Positions 21,388 to 30,600 of a stretch of 31,490 bases of DNA are shown one piece after another (the stretch's first letter is position 1; each line of letters opens with the position of its first letter). The notes under the pieces were generated by a model. It made no database searches. It worked only from the letters and a program-made list of their open reading frames with translations, and was not told where the DNA came from. The position numbers and the translations under genes are program-made. Source of the stretch: a virus; the IMG/VR virus record IMGVR_UViG_3300032275_000249, positions 1 through 31,490 of that record; one strand, written 5' to 3'.

Positions 21388-22277
21388 GCTGGTCACAGAA
21401 CACCGGCGCGAGCTCGAGCACGGGTCTCCCCGCCAACTTCATGTCCCAGCAGTATGGGACTGGAGCTATGGGCGATCTTACCGTTGGAACCGGCATCACC
21501 ACCACGTTAGCTAAGGACAGCTACTACAACAACGTCACGATCCAAGGCACCGGCGCGTTGAAAACCAGCGGCTGGCGTCTGTTCGTGGCGGGTACGCTGA
21601 CTATCAGTAGCGCGGGCTCGGTGAACGACGACGGCGCGTCCGCCAGTGGGTCCAGCGGCGGCGCGGCGTTGGCCGCTCGTGGCTCGCTTGGTGGTGCGTC
21701 AGGCTTGGGCGGCAGCGGCCACAGCGCCATGGCCAACGGCACAAATGGTGGCGGCGTCACCATTAGCAGCTTGAACAACGCAAACGGATTTGCTTCCGGT
21801 GGCGCTGGTGGAGCTGCTTTCAGTGGCGCTCAAGTGGGTGGAGCGGCTGGCGCTGCTACGGGCGGCGCGACGCTCCAGTCTATCTGGGGCTCGTTTGACA
21901 ATGGTCGGTTGAACACCGCAGCCACGTTCACCGGTGGCGGCGGCGGTGGTTCGGGCTCCAACAGCACCGTAACCACGGCAACCTCCGGCGGCGGCGGCGG
22001 TGGCGCGGGCGGTGTTTGGGTGGCGGCGCGGGCGATCACCAACGCTGGCCGGATCAGCGCCAACGGTGGCGCGGGCGCAGCTGCGGCGGGTACCGGCAAC
22101 TCCTCGGGCGGCGGCGGCGGCGGCGGTGGGTTCGTGACGGTGATCACGGACACGCTCAGCAGCGCGGTAGGAACCGTCCAAGCCGCTGGTGGCGCGGGTG
22201 GTGCGGCTATCGGGACGTCGTTTCCCGGAGTGGCGGGTACGGCTGGTCCTACCTGCATTATCGGAATGAACGGGTGA
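21384..22277 (+). CDS. Glycine-rich protein, adhesin-like (297 aa)
   Basis: The first 75 residues are a beta-strand region (YNNVTIQGTGALKTSGWRLFVAGTLTI). From about residue 85 onward the sequence is dominated by glycine, alanine and serine, with blocks such as GGGGGGSGS, SGGGGGGAGG and SSGGGGGGGG separated by short strands. This resembles the polyglycine II sandwich of gp38-type phage adhesins and other Gly-rich tail-tip proteins. It is coupled by ATGA upstream and GTGA downstream. Its place among head-tail genes, far from the other tail-tip genes, is unusual. Confidence 0.75.
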   Translation: MSWSQNTGASSSTGLPANFMSQQYGTGAMGDLTVGTGITTTLAKDSYYNNVTIQGTGALKTSGWRLFVAGTLTISSAGSVNDDGASASGSSGGAALAARGSLGGASGLGGSGHSAMANGTNGGGVTISSLNNANGFASGGAGGAAFSGAQVGGAAGAATGGATLQSIWGSFDNGRLNTAATFTGGGGGGSGSNSTVTTATSGGGGGGAGGVWVAARAITNAGRISANGGAGAAAAGTGNSSGGGGGGGGFVTVITDTLSSAVGTVQAAGGAGGAAIGTSFPGVAGTAGPTCIIGMNG

Positions 22278-22729
22278 GCGTTCGCGAGCGCCAAGATCAC
22301 ACGCTCCGGAGCTTGCTCACGCAAGTGGACTCCGTGCTGTGTGGGACTGGGCTCAAACGTTCGCCCGCTCTGTTTAGCGCCGGCGACCTTCCCAAGAGCT
22401 TGGTGGACAACAGCTACTGCATGGCAATCCAGAGCGCGGACACCCAGCTGTACCGCGAGGGCGGCGAAGACTCGGCTCGCGTGGTCCACGAGCTCAAGCT
22501 GTCGGTGCTCAAGCAAATCCGGCCTATGGCTCAGTTTGAGTCTCTGCTGGCTGCGGGCGACATCGAAGAGCGGATCATGGCCGTCATGCTCCGGCGCTCA
22601 AACCTTCCGTACGCGGTGGTCAAGTGGATGGACACTCGCCGCACCCCTACGCCGTCCAGGGAGTACATGATCCTTGAACTTACGTTCACGTTGGAATGTG
22701 ACTGGTCATGGAGCGGGCTCACCGCTTGA
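22274..22729 (+). CDS. Putative tail terminator/completion protein (151 aa)
   Basis: The GTG at 22274 overlaps the Gly-rich gene stop. The 151-aa product has a helical N-terminus (RQDHTLRSLLTQVDSVLCG), mixed middle and a C-terminal beta strand (YMILELTFTLECDW), which resembles the compact alpha/beta fold of tail terminators. It lies directly before the tail tube gene, the usual site. No conserved motif confirms this. Confidence 0.6.
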   Translation: MSVRERQDHTLRSLLTQVDSVLCGTGLKRSPALFSAGDLPKSLVDNSYCMAIQSADTQLYREGGEDSARVVHELKLSVLKQIRPMAQFESLLAAGDIEERIMAVMLRRSNLPYAVVKWMDTRRTPTPSREYMILELTFTLECDWSWSGLTA

Positions 22730-22768
22730 TCGTTTTCGTGCTACAACCTTTCCACCTCGGAGTCCCTC

Positions 22769-23275
22769 ATGCCTGAATCCACAGTTGTCCGCACGAAGCG
22801 CGACGGCCAGATCTTGTTCGCTGACAACGGCGCGGCCAAAACGTACACTATTGTTCGTGAGGACGGCTCTTTCACGTTGAACATGCCGGATTACTCTATT
22901 GTCCACGTGTTGGACCGTGGCGTGATCGGTGCGATCCCCATGATCCGAATCGGAGACGAAGCTCCGATGTCCGGCGGGTTCTCCGCGTACCTTTCAGACC
23001 TTGGTGACACTGGGAACAGCTACACCAGCCTGAACGATCTGATTATGCGGTTCACGGCTCGCTATGTGGCCACCAACTGGGTCTCCACGATGGGCGCTAA
23101 CTCGGACGTGTTCACCGTGACGTGTACCTACACCATCGACGGAACGCCGTTCGGCGAGGCGGACAAGAGCTTGGTGCTTCCGTTTTGTGTTCTCCGCGGG
23201 AACATCGCAGAAGGCGACCCCAACAAGTTCGCGTGCAGCTTCACGTCCTACGCCGTCCGCCCCACCCTGTCCTAA
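22769..23275 (+). CDS. Probable major tail (tube) protein (168 aa)
   Basis: The 168-aa product is a compact beta-sandwich-like protein with strands spaced as in the tail tube/Hcp fold and one short helix near LNDLIMRFTARYVAT. It is in the correct place between the terminator-like and chaperone-like genes. CTCGGAG precedes the ATG. The next gene (23288) encodes a second beta-rich protein, and either could be the tube subunit. Positional inference. Confidence 0.65.
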   Translation: MPESTVVRTKRDGQILFADNGAAKTYTIVREDGSFTLNMPDYSIVHVLDRGVIGAIPMIRIGDEAPMSGGFSAYLSDLGDTGNSYTSLNDLIMRFTARYVATNWVSTMGANSDVFTVTCTYTIDGTPFGEADKSLVLPFCVLRGNIAEGDPNKFACSFTSYAVRPTLS

Positions 23276-23287
23276 GGAGCTCCGATC

Positions 23288-23833
23288 ATGGGAAACGCTA
23301 CCGCTTCAGTCTCTCTTTCGATCACCGCTCGGGACGTCCTCAGCGCCGGCTTGAAAGCTGGTGTCATTCCGATCCAGTTTGCCACGGCTGTGGAGCTCAA
23401 CAACGGTCTGGCGGACGGCCAGATTGACCTTGCTTGGACAGCCAGCCGCGTGGCCATGCCCGCGTCCGCTACCACCAACATGGACCTGTCTGGCGCGCTC
23501 ACCGACTCGTTCGGGAACGTGGTTCAGTTTGCCGAGGTGGTGTTGATCGCCCTCCGGAACAACCGGACCACGGCGCTGGCCAACCTGACGTTAGCGCCCG
23601 CTGCGGCTAACGGGTTCGGGCGTCTGGCTGCTGGCCTTGGCTTCTGGCCCGCGGACATCGCGGCGGACGCGGACCAAGGAAACGTCTGCTCTCCCGGTGG
23701 CTGGCTTGTCCTGTACGCGGCGGACGGCGTACCCGTCACCCCCGGCACCGCGGACATCCTCTCGATCACCACGAGCGCAGTGGCCGGCTCCACCAACGCG
23801 TGGGACATCCTCGTTCTCGGTCGCTCCGCGTAG
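23288..23833 (+). CDS. Beta-rich tail or virion protein (181 aa)
   Basis: AAGGAG precedes the ATG. The product begins MGNATASVSLSITARD and is rich in A, T and short strands. It has PADIAADADQGNV and PGGWLVLYAADG in the second half, a pattern seen in structural tail proteins. It may be the tail tube or a partner of the 168-aa protein. No definite family. Confidence 0.6.
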   Translation: MGNATASVSLSITARDVLSAGLKAGVIPIQFATAVELNNGLADGQIDLAWTASRVAMPASATTNMDLSGALTDSFGNVVQFAEVVLIALRNNRTTALANLTLAPAAANGFGRLAAGLGFWPADIAADADQGNVCSPGGWLVLYAADGVPVTPGTADILSITTSAVAGSTNAWDILVLGRSA

Positions 23834-23863
23834 TCTCACCCCGCACCATAGGAGGGTTTGTCC

Positions 23864-24172
23864 ATGCACGCCCACTCCCCCGTCATTCTCGAAAAGATCC
23901 AGAAACTTGAAACCGAGATGGATCAGATCTGGCCCGGCTGGCGCCAGAAGCAGCCTTTTGGCGAATGTGCCTACGACCTCAAAGCACGCATCAAATGGTG
24001 TCTGAAGCGTCTGGCGCTCCTCGCTGAAGGCAACGATTGGGACGTTCTAATCGTTCGGGACGCTCGCAACTCTCAGCAGTGCTACGCGCACCCGGTCCTC
24101 CCGGCCACCGAGCGGTTTGAGACCGTGACCAAAGAGCCGCCGTCCCCGCTGGCGCTTGGAGGTGGCGAGTGA
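23864..24172 (+). CDS. Small tail-region protein (102 aa)
   Basis: GGAGGG at 23851-23856 is seven bases before ATG 23864; a TTG two codons earlier is not needed. The product is helical with a W/R-rich core (METEMDQIWPGWRQKQPFG-like start, then LKARIKWCLKRLALLAEG). It overlaps the chaperone start (GTGA). Perhaps a tail-assembly factor; no motif visible. Confidence 0.6.
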   Translation: MHAHSPVILEKIQKLETEMDQIWPGWRQKQPFGECAYDLKARIKWCLKRLALLAEGNDWDVLIVRDARNSQQCYAHPVLPATERFETVTKEPPSPLALGGGE

Positions 24173-24642
24173 AGCCCCGCGTCAAACCGATCTCCATTCC
24201 GTCCCCGCTTCCGGACCGGTACTGGCAGTTGGTGATCGGAGACCACGCCGCGCTCACCTTCCGCCACCCGTACTACGGCGTGGCAAGCTCGGTGGTCCGT
24301 TGTTTGATCGCTCACCGAGACCAGGACAAAGACCTCAGCCCACAGGAGACCGCAGAACGTGTACTTCCGTTTGCCGGGCTGGTGGTCGGTGTGTGCTGGT
24401 ATGACTCGGGCCGCGAGCTTGAGACTCAGCTGGACCTCTCCAAGCTCGAGTTCACGGACCTGTTGGCATACGGGAACAAGGTGGCCGAGGAGCTACAGGA
24501 CAACGGCTTCACGCTGCTGGACTTGATCGAGCTTCTCGCCGGTATTGCTCCAGAGCTGTACCAGCGCCAGAGCTTGATCAACATGGCCATGGCCCGCTCC
24601 AGTTTTTCCGCAGCCCCCACGGACGGTTTGACGCTCTCCTAA
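24169..24642 (+). CDS. Tail assembly chaperone, zero-frame product (157 aa)
   Basis: The GTG at 24169 overlaps the previous stop. The 157-aa product has a beta-rich N-terminus, then helices (FTDLLAYGNKVAEELQDNGFTLLDLIELLAGI). It lies upstream of the tape measure with two small genes between, the place of the lambda G / GT-type chaperone pair. It ends S-S-F-S-A-A-P-T-D-G-L-T-L-S. Near that end a T-run and a downstream stem suggest -1 frameshifting into the frame at 24603. The chaperone identity is from position, size and this frameshift. Confidence 0.75.
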   Translation: MKPRVKPISIPSPLPDRYWQLVIGDHAALTFRHPYYGVASSVVRCLIAHRDQDKDLSPQETAERVLPFAGLVVGVCWYDSGRELETQLDLSKLEFTDLLAYGNKVAEELQDNGFTLLDLIELLAGIAPELYQRQSLINMAMARSSFSAAPTDGLTLS

Positions 24643-24881
24643 TCGAACATGGCGCCAGACACCTTGGGGGCGTACACGCCGCCTACGATCTTCCGGAGGA
24701 CCAGTACGTGGATCTCGTCGCTCACCTGATCACTCGAGACTCTGAGGACGGCTGGCGGAACACGCTGGCTCCGGTCTCCGCGGGTGATCACGTTCGCATG
24801 ACAAACGTCCAGCGCGCTCCGGCCACCACGCCGTCCAGCGATCCAGCTCTGTCCGCGTTCGCAGACTGGGCCGCACGCTAA
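24603..24881 (+). CDS. Frameshift extension of tail assembly chaperone (-1 frame)
   Basis: The gap between 24642 and 24881 is fully covered by an open -1 frame ending TAA 24879-24881, with no good start of its own. Its peptide (FDALLIEHGARHLGG ... YDLPEDQYVDLVAHLITRD ... FADWAAR) looks protein-like, and its stop overlaps the next gene's ATG in TAATG. A slip at the T-run (24603-24607, T-TTT-TCC) would fuse it to the 157-aa protein, giving about 237 aa. A 7-bp stem GCCCCCA (24613-24619) with TGGGGGC (24665-24671) lies just downstream and could promote it. The exact slip site is not certain. Confidence 0.75.
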   Translation, partial: FFRSPHGRFDALLIEHGARHLGGVHAAYDLPEDQYVDLVAHLITRDSEDGWRNTLAPVSAGDHVRMTNVQRAPATTPSSDPALSAFADWAAR

Positions 24882-25315
24882 TGGGACTTGAAGTACCCGT
24901 TCGGCTCGAGTCCATCGAACAGTACATCATTCAGAAACACCGCGGGTTTCGGTATCTGGAGCTCTCCGAGATCCAAGAGCTTGATCAGCTAGCTGAGTTG
25001 ATCGTGGCGGACATTGAAGAAGCGTGGCCGGTGGACACGTCAACCTCAAGGGACGCGTTCCGGTTTGAGCTCATGACCGGCGGACAGGTTGGCTTTACGA
25101 TCTTCAACGACGTGGACTACGTTGAGTTCATCGTGGAGCCCGGCTCCGCGAGCGTGGCGAACGGCGGGACTCCGATCATAGACATCATCATCCCGCAGGT
25201 GATCAGCGACAACCGCGAGCTATTGTTGGCGCAGATGCGGACCGCCGTGGATATTGCTGAAGCCGCGTACGTGGAGCCCACTCCGGGTCCAACGAGGCGG
25301 CGCCGTGTCCGTTGA
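24881..25315 (+). CDS. Tail completion-like protein (HK97 gp10-like pattern, 144 aa)
   Basis: The ATG is in TAATG with the frameshift product's stop. The product has an N-terminal helix, then WPVDTSTSRDAFRFEL followed by strands and NDVDYVEFIVEPGS. This order (P-V-D-T-S/G ... S-R-D-x-F ... N-D-x-x-Y) is characteristic of HK97 gp10-like tail proteins, which finish the tail or its connector. The C-terminus is basic (TRRRRVR). It overlaps the next gene by 11 bases. Confidence 0.65.
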   Translation: MGLEVPVRLESIEQYIIQKHRGFRYLELSEIQELDQLAELIVADIEEAWPVDTSTSRDAFRFELMTGGQVGFTIFNDVDYVEFIVEPGSASVANGGTPIIDIIIPQVISDNRELLLAQMRTAVDIAEAAYVEPTPGPTRRRRVR

Positions 25316-25754
25316 AGCGATCTCCACGTGTGACTTTGGCGACTTTCAGAGGCGCTTGACCGACATTGAACGGCGCGTGTTTGTGAAGCACGAGTCACGG
25401 ATCTTGAAAGCGTTCAAGCGTTCGTGGGTTGGCTGGCTGTACCGTGGACGGCCAGCTGGGGATGAACGGAACGTGTCTCTCAAACAGTGGTCCAGCCGGA
25501 TTGAGACCACGAGCACAACCGCGGTCACACTGTACATCCTCAACACCGCGGACTACTCCGGCGGAGTCCATCGGTCCGGTACTCCCGTGATCGAGTGGGA
25601 GCGCATCTGGGAGGAGGTCCAACTGACTTTGATCCCGGCCATGATCGCGGATCTCAAACGTGCGATAGAGGACGATCTGAACGCGCCGGTGGCGCCTAAG
25701 AAACTCGGACCACGTGGTGGCCCCAACAAAGCTGTGAGGACATTCACCCTATGA
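25305..25754 (+). CDS. Hypothetical tail-region protein (149 aa)
   Basis: Start is GTG 25305 with GAGGCGG upstream, overlapping the previous gene by 11 bases; the frame is open further upstream but starts there are inside that gene. The product has a basic N-terminal half (RRLTDIERRVFVKHESRILKAFKRSWVGWLYRG), a strand region ending LYILNTADYSGGVHRSG, and a C-terminal helix (VQLTLIPAMIADLKRAIEDDL). The ADYSGGVH strand-turn resembles tail completion/minor tail proteins of the gp10 group, so it may be a paralogue of the previous gene. Confidence 0.6.
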   Translation: MSVEAISTCDFGDFQRRLTDIERRVFVKHESRILKAFKRSWVGWLYRGRPAGDERNVSLKQWSSRIETTSTTAVTLYILNTADYSGGVHRSGTPVIEWERIWEEVQLTLIPAMIADLKRAIEDDLNAPVAPKKLGPRGGPNKAVRTFTL

Positions 25755-27607
25755 GCTCCGTCAACATCCCGATCACCGGTGACGCGTCCTCGCTTGTCAA
25801 CGCGACCAACAAGGCAAACGCGGCGCTTAACAACCTGGGAGCGAGCGCTGACAAAGCCAGCGCCAAGGTTACGCCCGCGCTTGGTGGCATGGGAGGCGCA
25901 GCGTCCAAGGCTGCGGCGGCTCTCGGTCCGCTCGGTGGCGTGCTCAGCAAGATCTCACCAGAAGCCGGCGCGGCGGCCAGCTCCATCGCGGGACTTTCGA
26001 GCGCGGGTCAAGGGCTCGCGGCTGCGGGCGCTGCTGTCGGTGTCTCCATGTCGTCCATGCTCGCGGTCATGGGTCCGGTGGCTATCGCTGCGGCGGCGCT
26101 TGGTGCGGTTTACTACGTGCTCTCCAAGGACTTGGAGAAGGTGGAGGAGGCCAACAACAAGGCCGCGGCCAGCTCTGAGGCGGCTACTGCGGCGTTCGTG
26201 AAGCTGGAAGGTCTGAAGCGTTCGATCACGGACCAGAACCTGATCGCCACGGGTCAAGCGACCAAGAAGGAGCTCGAGCTCCGGGACGCGCTCAAGAGCG
26301 TGACCGATGCGTACGGACCTCAGATCAAGAAGCAACAGGAGGCCGTGGACGCGATCACAAAGGGGAACGTCGAATGGATGTATGGGGACACCCAGAAGGC
26401 CAAGGCGTACAAAGAGGCCAAGGCCGGTCTGGACGCGCTGAACGAGCAACAAGGAAAATACCTCCAGCTGACCGTCCAAAACGCGGTCATTGAGCCAAAA
26501 AGCACCAAGGCCAAGAAGGACAACGCCGCGGCCAGCCGCGAACAAGCGGACGCCACCAAGGAGCTGGCGCGGCTCCAAGCCATGGCGGACGCTGCGGACG
26601 CGGAGCGTGTGTCTCGAGCTCGCGCCGCGGTGGAAGCGATCCTGTCCGCGGTGGACGCCACCAACGCGTTGACCGCGGCCACAAGCCAACTCGGAGAGAC
26701 TGAACACGAGCGCGTGGCGCGGGAAGGGTTTGAGCGAGACGCCGCGCTGAAGAAACAGATCGCGGCCAACAAGGCTGTGGGCGTCGACACCGAGAAGCTT
26801 GAGAAGGCCCGCAGAGACAACCACAAATATACCGCGGAGCAGCTGGCCGCGCTGGACAAGCAGACGGCCAAGGACGCGGTGGACGCGGACGACGAAGCCA
26901 CCAAGGCGCGCATGGAGAACGCCAAGCTCCTCGCCGACGCCATGACTGGCTACGCGGTCGAAGGTCTCGAGGCCATGGCCGCGGGGTTTGAGTCAAACTA
27001 CCAGGCGAGCGTGTCCACGGCGAAGAGCTTGACGGACCAGTTGATCGCCGGCGACGAAGTGTACACCCAAGCCCAAAAGCGTGAGCTCACGCGCCGGATC
27101 GCGGACCAACAAAAGCACGCTCAGGAAGCGTTCGCGATCTCCAAAGCGGCCAAGCTCGCGGCGGCGGCGATCACAACGGCCATGGCCGTGATCAACGCGC
27201 TGAACGATGGTCTCGAGGTGGGCGGTCCGGCTGGTCTGATCATCGGTCCAGCGGCGGCTATCGCTGCGGGCGTGGCTGGTGGCGTTCAGATCGCGGCCAT
27301 CGCTGCGGAGCAGCCCAGCTTCCACAGCGGCAAGTCTCCGGACGAGCTCCAAGCCACCATTCTGAAGAAGGAGGCCATACTGAACAGCACCGCCGCGGCG
27401 GCTATGGGCTCACGTCAGATTGAGCGCATGAACAACGGTCAGATGCAAACCCAACAGCCCACCGGACCGGCGCCTATTGTGCTGGGACACCGCGTGTTTG
27501 AAGCTGGACTGAAGCGCTCCATGGAGTCCGCTGGCGTGCTCCGCGAGGCGCTCCACTCCGGCGCGGTATATGGACATCGCAAGAACAGGAGGATCTCCAG
27601 TGTCTGA
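25751..27607 (+). CDS. Tape measure protein
   Basis: The 618-aa product is mostly helical and Ala/Lys/Glu-rich, with hydrophobic segments at about residues 75-125 (AAAGAAVGVSMSSMLAVMGPVAIAAAALGAVYYVL) and 475-525 (AAAAITTAMAVINAL and the following GGPAGLIIGPAAAIAAGVAGG). Long coiled-coil regions lie between. These are hallmarks of tape measures, which set tail length and later form a membrane channel for DNA. At about 1.5 Angstrom per residue it predicts a tail near 90 nm. It overlaps the previous stop (ATGA). The C-terminus contains a basic tail ending RKNRRISSV. Confidence 0.9.
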   Translation: MSSVNIPITGDASSLVNATNKANAALNNLGASADKASAKVTPALGGMGGAASKAAAALGPLGGVLSKISPEAGAAASSIAGLSSAGQGLAAAGAAVGVSMSSMLAVMGPVAIAAAALGAVYYVLSKDLEKVEEANNKAAASSEAATAAFVKLEGLKRSITDQNLIATGQATKKELELRDALKSVTDAYGPQIKKQQEAVDAITKGNVEWMYGDTQKAKAYKEAKAGLDALNEQQGKYLQLTVQNAVIEPKSTKAKKDNAAASREQADATKELARLQAMADAADAERVSRARAAVEAILSAVDATNALTAATSQLGETEHERVAREGFERDAALKKQIAANKAVGVDTEKLEKARRDNHKYTAEQLAALDKQTAKDAVDADDEATKARMENAKLLADAMTGYAVEGLEAMAAGFESNYQASVSTAKSLTDQLIAGDEVYTQAQKRELTRRIADQQKHAQEAFAISKAAKLAAAAITTAMAVINALNDGLEVGGPAGLIIGPAAAIAAGVAGGVQIAAIAAEQPSFHSGKSPDELQATILKKEAILNSTAAAAMGSRQIERMNNGQMQTQQPTGPAPIVLGHRVFEAGLKRSMESAGVLREALHSGAVYGHRKNRRISSV

Positions 27608-30600
27608 TCGTACCCCGACGAATCCCGCCCAGTATCAAGCGATTGTCCGCCAGACCTCCGGAGCAGTCTCCACCAACACGGTCTCGCTTTCCACCGGCGG
27701 GACGTGGGCTCCACCGGTCCGCACGCTGTTGACGTCAACCGGCGGGAGTCCAGTTCAAGGCCCGGCGTACGGCAACCTGTACGCGTCTGGCACGTTGGAC
27801 GGAGCGTCCGCCGCGAGCTTGACGGGCGTCCCTGGCGTTGGCCCCTCGGTGACCGTGGTCAGTACTACCGAGACCCCACGGATCACCATCGCGCCGTACT
27901 CGTTGACCATGCTCCTCCTCCCGACTGCGGGACAGGATCCGCCCACCTCGCTCTCCGGGATGGACATTCTCAGCCTGTCGACCACGGCCACCGAGTGGAC
28001 AGGGATGAGCATTTGTACGCACCCGTCCGGCGCCATGACTGCGATCAGCGTCCACAACGCCGCCTCAATCTCGGTGTGGCATAGGCCACTGGCGGGTTCG
28101 TGGGCGGCGCGGCTGGACCTTCCGATGTACTCGGCTCCAAGCTCTGGTGGCGTTGTTGCCACGCCACTCAAGAACGTGGCTGCTGTCGTGGCGTTGCCTG
28201 ACGGTGGGTGGGTAGCGTTTGGCATTGACGCCAACGGTGAGATCCTGTCGTGGCGTTCGGCTCCGGACGAGGATTCGGTATCTGTCACGGCCAAGCGCTC
28301 GCTGGCTCAGTACGCGGGTGCCAACGTCGCCCCGTACACGTCCTACCAGATGCGCGCCGCGTACCAGAACGGTCAGATCTCGTTTGCGCTCTCGGTGGCC
28401 AACGGAGCAGCCAACGACGTCCGAATGTACGCGAGCTCCGATCTCGGTGGCACGCTCGAGTACATCCAGACCATTGATCACGCGGGGTACGCGGACGTTG
28501 CTGGCTGGAACGGTGGGTTCGTTCTCGCGTACATCGCGGACAACGCAGCCACGGCCAGCGCTTCCCTTGTTCCGTACGTGCGCCGATCCGCCAACGCGTT
28601 TGATGGGTTTGCTGGCGCCGTCCCGTCTTTGGGGACTACCACCACCAACCTCCAAGAATGGGGCTCATTGAGCGGCGGCGGGACGTTCACCGCGGGCGAG
28701 CTCGCGCTGTGTGCTGACGATACGGGGACGCTCTGGCTGTTTGGCAGCGACCACGACGCCGCGGGCGGTGCGCTCCTCGAGGCGTACGTGAACCAGTCCC
28801 TGGACGGTGGGATCACGTGGACAACCGTTGGGACGGGCGTAGGCCCCGGTACCGGTCTCGCGTGGTGGCGCTCGGTGGACGCGGGGACCAACTTCACCGA
28901 CTACGCCATGACCGCTCAAGGCTCGCGGATCGTGGGCGTGGCACAAGCTCATGCCAGCGTGAACAACGCGGCGGACTCCTCGCTGATCACGTTCTCGCTT
29001 GGTGGGCTGACGCTAAACCCGATGCCGCAAACGGGAACCAAAGACCCCACCCCAAATCAAGCCAGCGGCTTCCGGTCCAACTGGGCCGCGATCAACCTGC
29101 CAGAGAACACCGGCGCGCTCTGGACGTTCAGCACCGTTGGAGCTCCCGGGGTCACCATGACCGGGCTTGGGATGCGCTCGCTTGGAACCACGCTCGTGGA
29201 CGTCGCCAACTGGACCTCCGCGCCGGCGTGTAGCTTGTCCGGCGGTATCCGGCTTGAGGCCCGCGGGATTCGAGTGGACTCCGGGTACTTCGAGCTCCGC
29301 GCCCGAATCGGAGACGCCACACCGAGATCGTACGATGTTCGCGTACGTTGCACCCCGACCACGATCACCGTCACGGACATGAACGGCGGTGGCGCGGGTG
29401 TTCCAACAACTCTGTACACCGAGACTGCGGACGTCCAGAGTCTCCGGATATGGCTGTACGAACACAACCCAGCTGGCCCCACGGCCCGCGTGTTGGTGGA
29501 CTATCTCAGCGCCGGGTCCGCCGCGGTCAAGCGTGTTGGAAAGGGCGTGGACGAATGGTTCACTGGCCAGTCTGGCTTCTCCATCGTGCAGCCGGGGACC
29601 GTGACCACGGACCGCGCTTCATTCGCGGTAGGAGGAAACGGGATCAATCTCATGGACGCGTACGTTCGGACGGTCTCGGTAGGCACCAATGGAAACCCCG
29701 GCCTATCCTCCCGGCTGCTGGGTCAGGCGCTGCTCCCTACCACCTCGTTCGTGGGCGAGCTCGGATTGAAGCTCGCCGGAATTGGATTGTTTCCGAGCGG
29801 CGCCGCGTGGCAGATCGATACTTCGTTTCCGTACCCCGCGGTGAACACCAACCCGCAGGTACAATCCAGTCCTCAGTCTGGTGGCCGGTTTGACCAGGCG
29901 ATGGGTGCCAGCATGGTTGTGGCTGGCGAGCACCAAGGCGGGATCATGGCCGTCTGTCTCCGGAACTGCAACTTCGCTTTGGCCACGTTTGACTACGTGG
30001 ACCCCATCGCCGGCGCGGTCTCGCGCACGATTGACCTTCGAATCGGAACCGGGCTGAAGTACACTCGGACCGGCTCCATGATTCAATGCGACCCAACCGG
30101 CGGGAGCAACATCACCGACTACCTGCCAGAGAACACGCTGGCCGGCGCCACGTTCACGTTTGGCGGTGGCGGAAAAATCCGCACCATCGGGCGCAACACC
30201 GGCGGGCGCTGGAGCACTACAGCCACCATGGGCGTGGGTCTCCGTCCCGTGTTGGTCCTCGAGGGCATTGACGGCACCGAGGCCGCTTCCGGAGCTGGTG
30301 GTTCAATCTTGTCTCCAGACGTGACCGTTTTGTTCCGGGACGTAGCCGTAGGCGCTAATGGCTTCACGTTGACTGTGGGGCCAACGTCCACGGCCAGCGG
30401 CTACATTGAGATCGGGAAGTTCTTTGTAGGAACGGCCATGGTGTTCGCCCGTCGCACGTCCCGCGGCGAACAACACTCCATCGCCACGAACCTTCAGATC
30501 ACACAGGCCAAAGACGGGACCAGACGCGTGACCAAAGAGGGACTACCGCGCCGCGCCGAGTCCATGGACTGGGTGGACGGCGTGGACACCAGCGACCTCC

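Noticed and set aside
25955-26943. Minus-strand ORFs opposite the tape measure gene
   Set aside because: They mirror the Ala/Lys-rich tape measure codons; no independent start signals or protein-like pattern.
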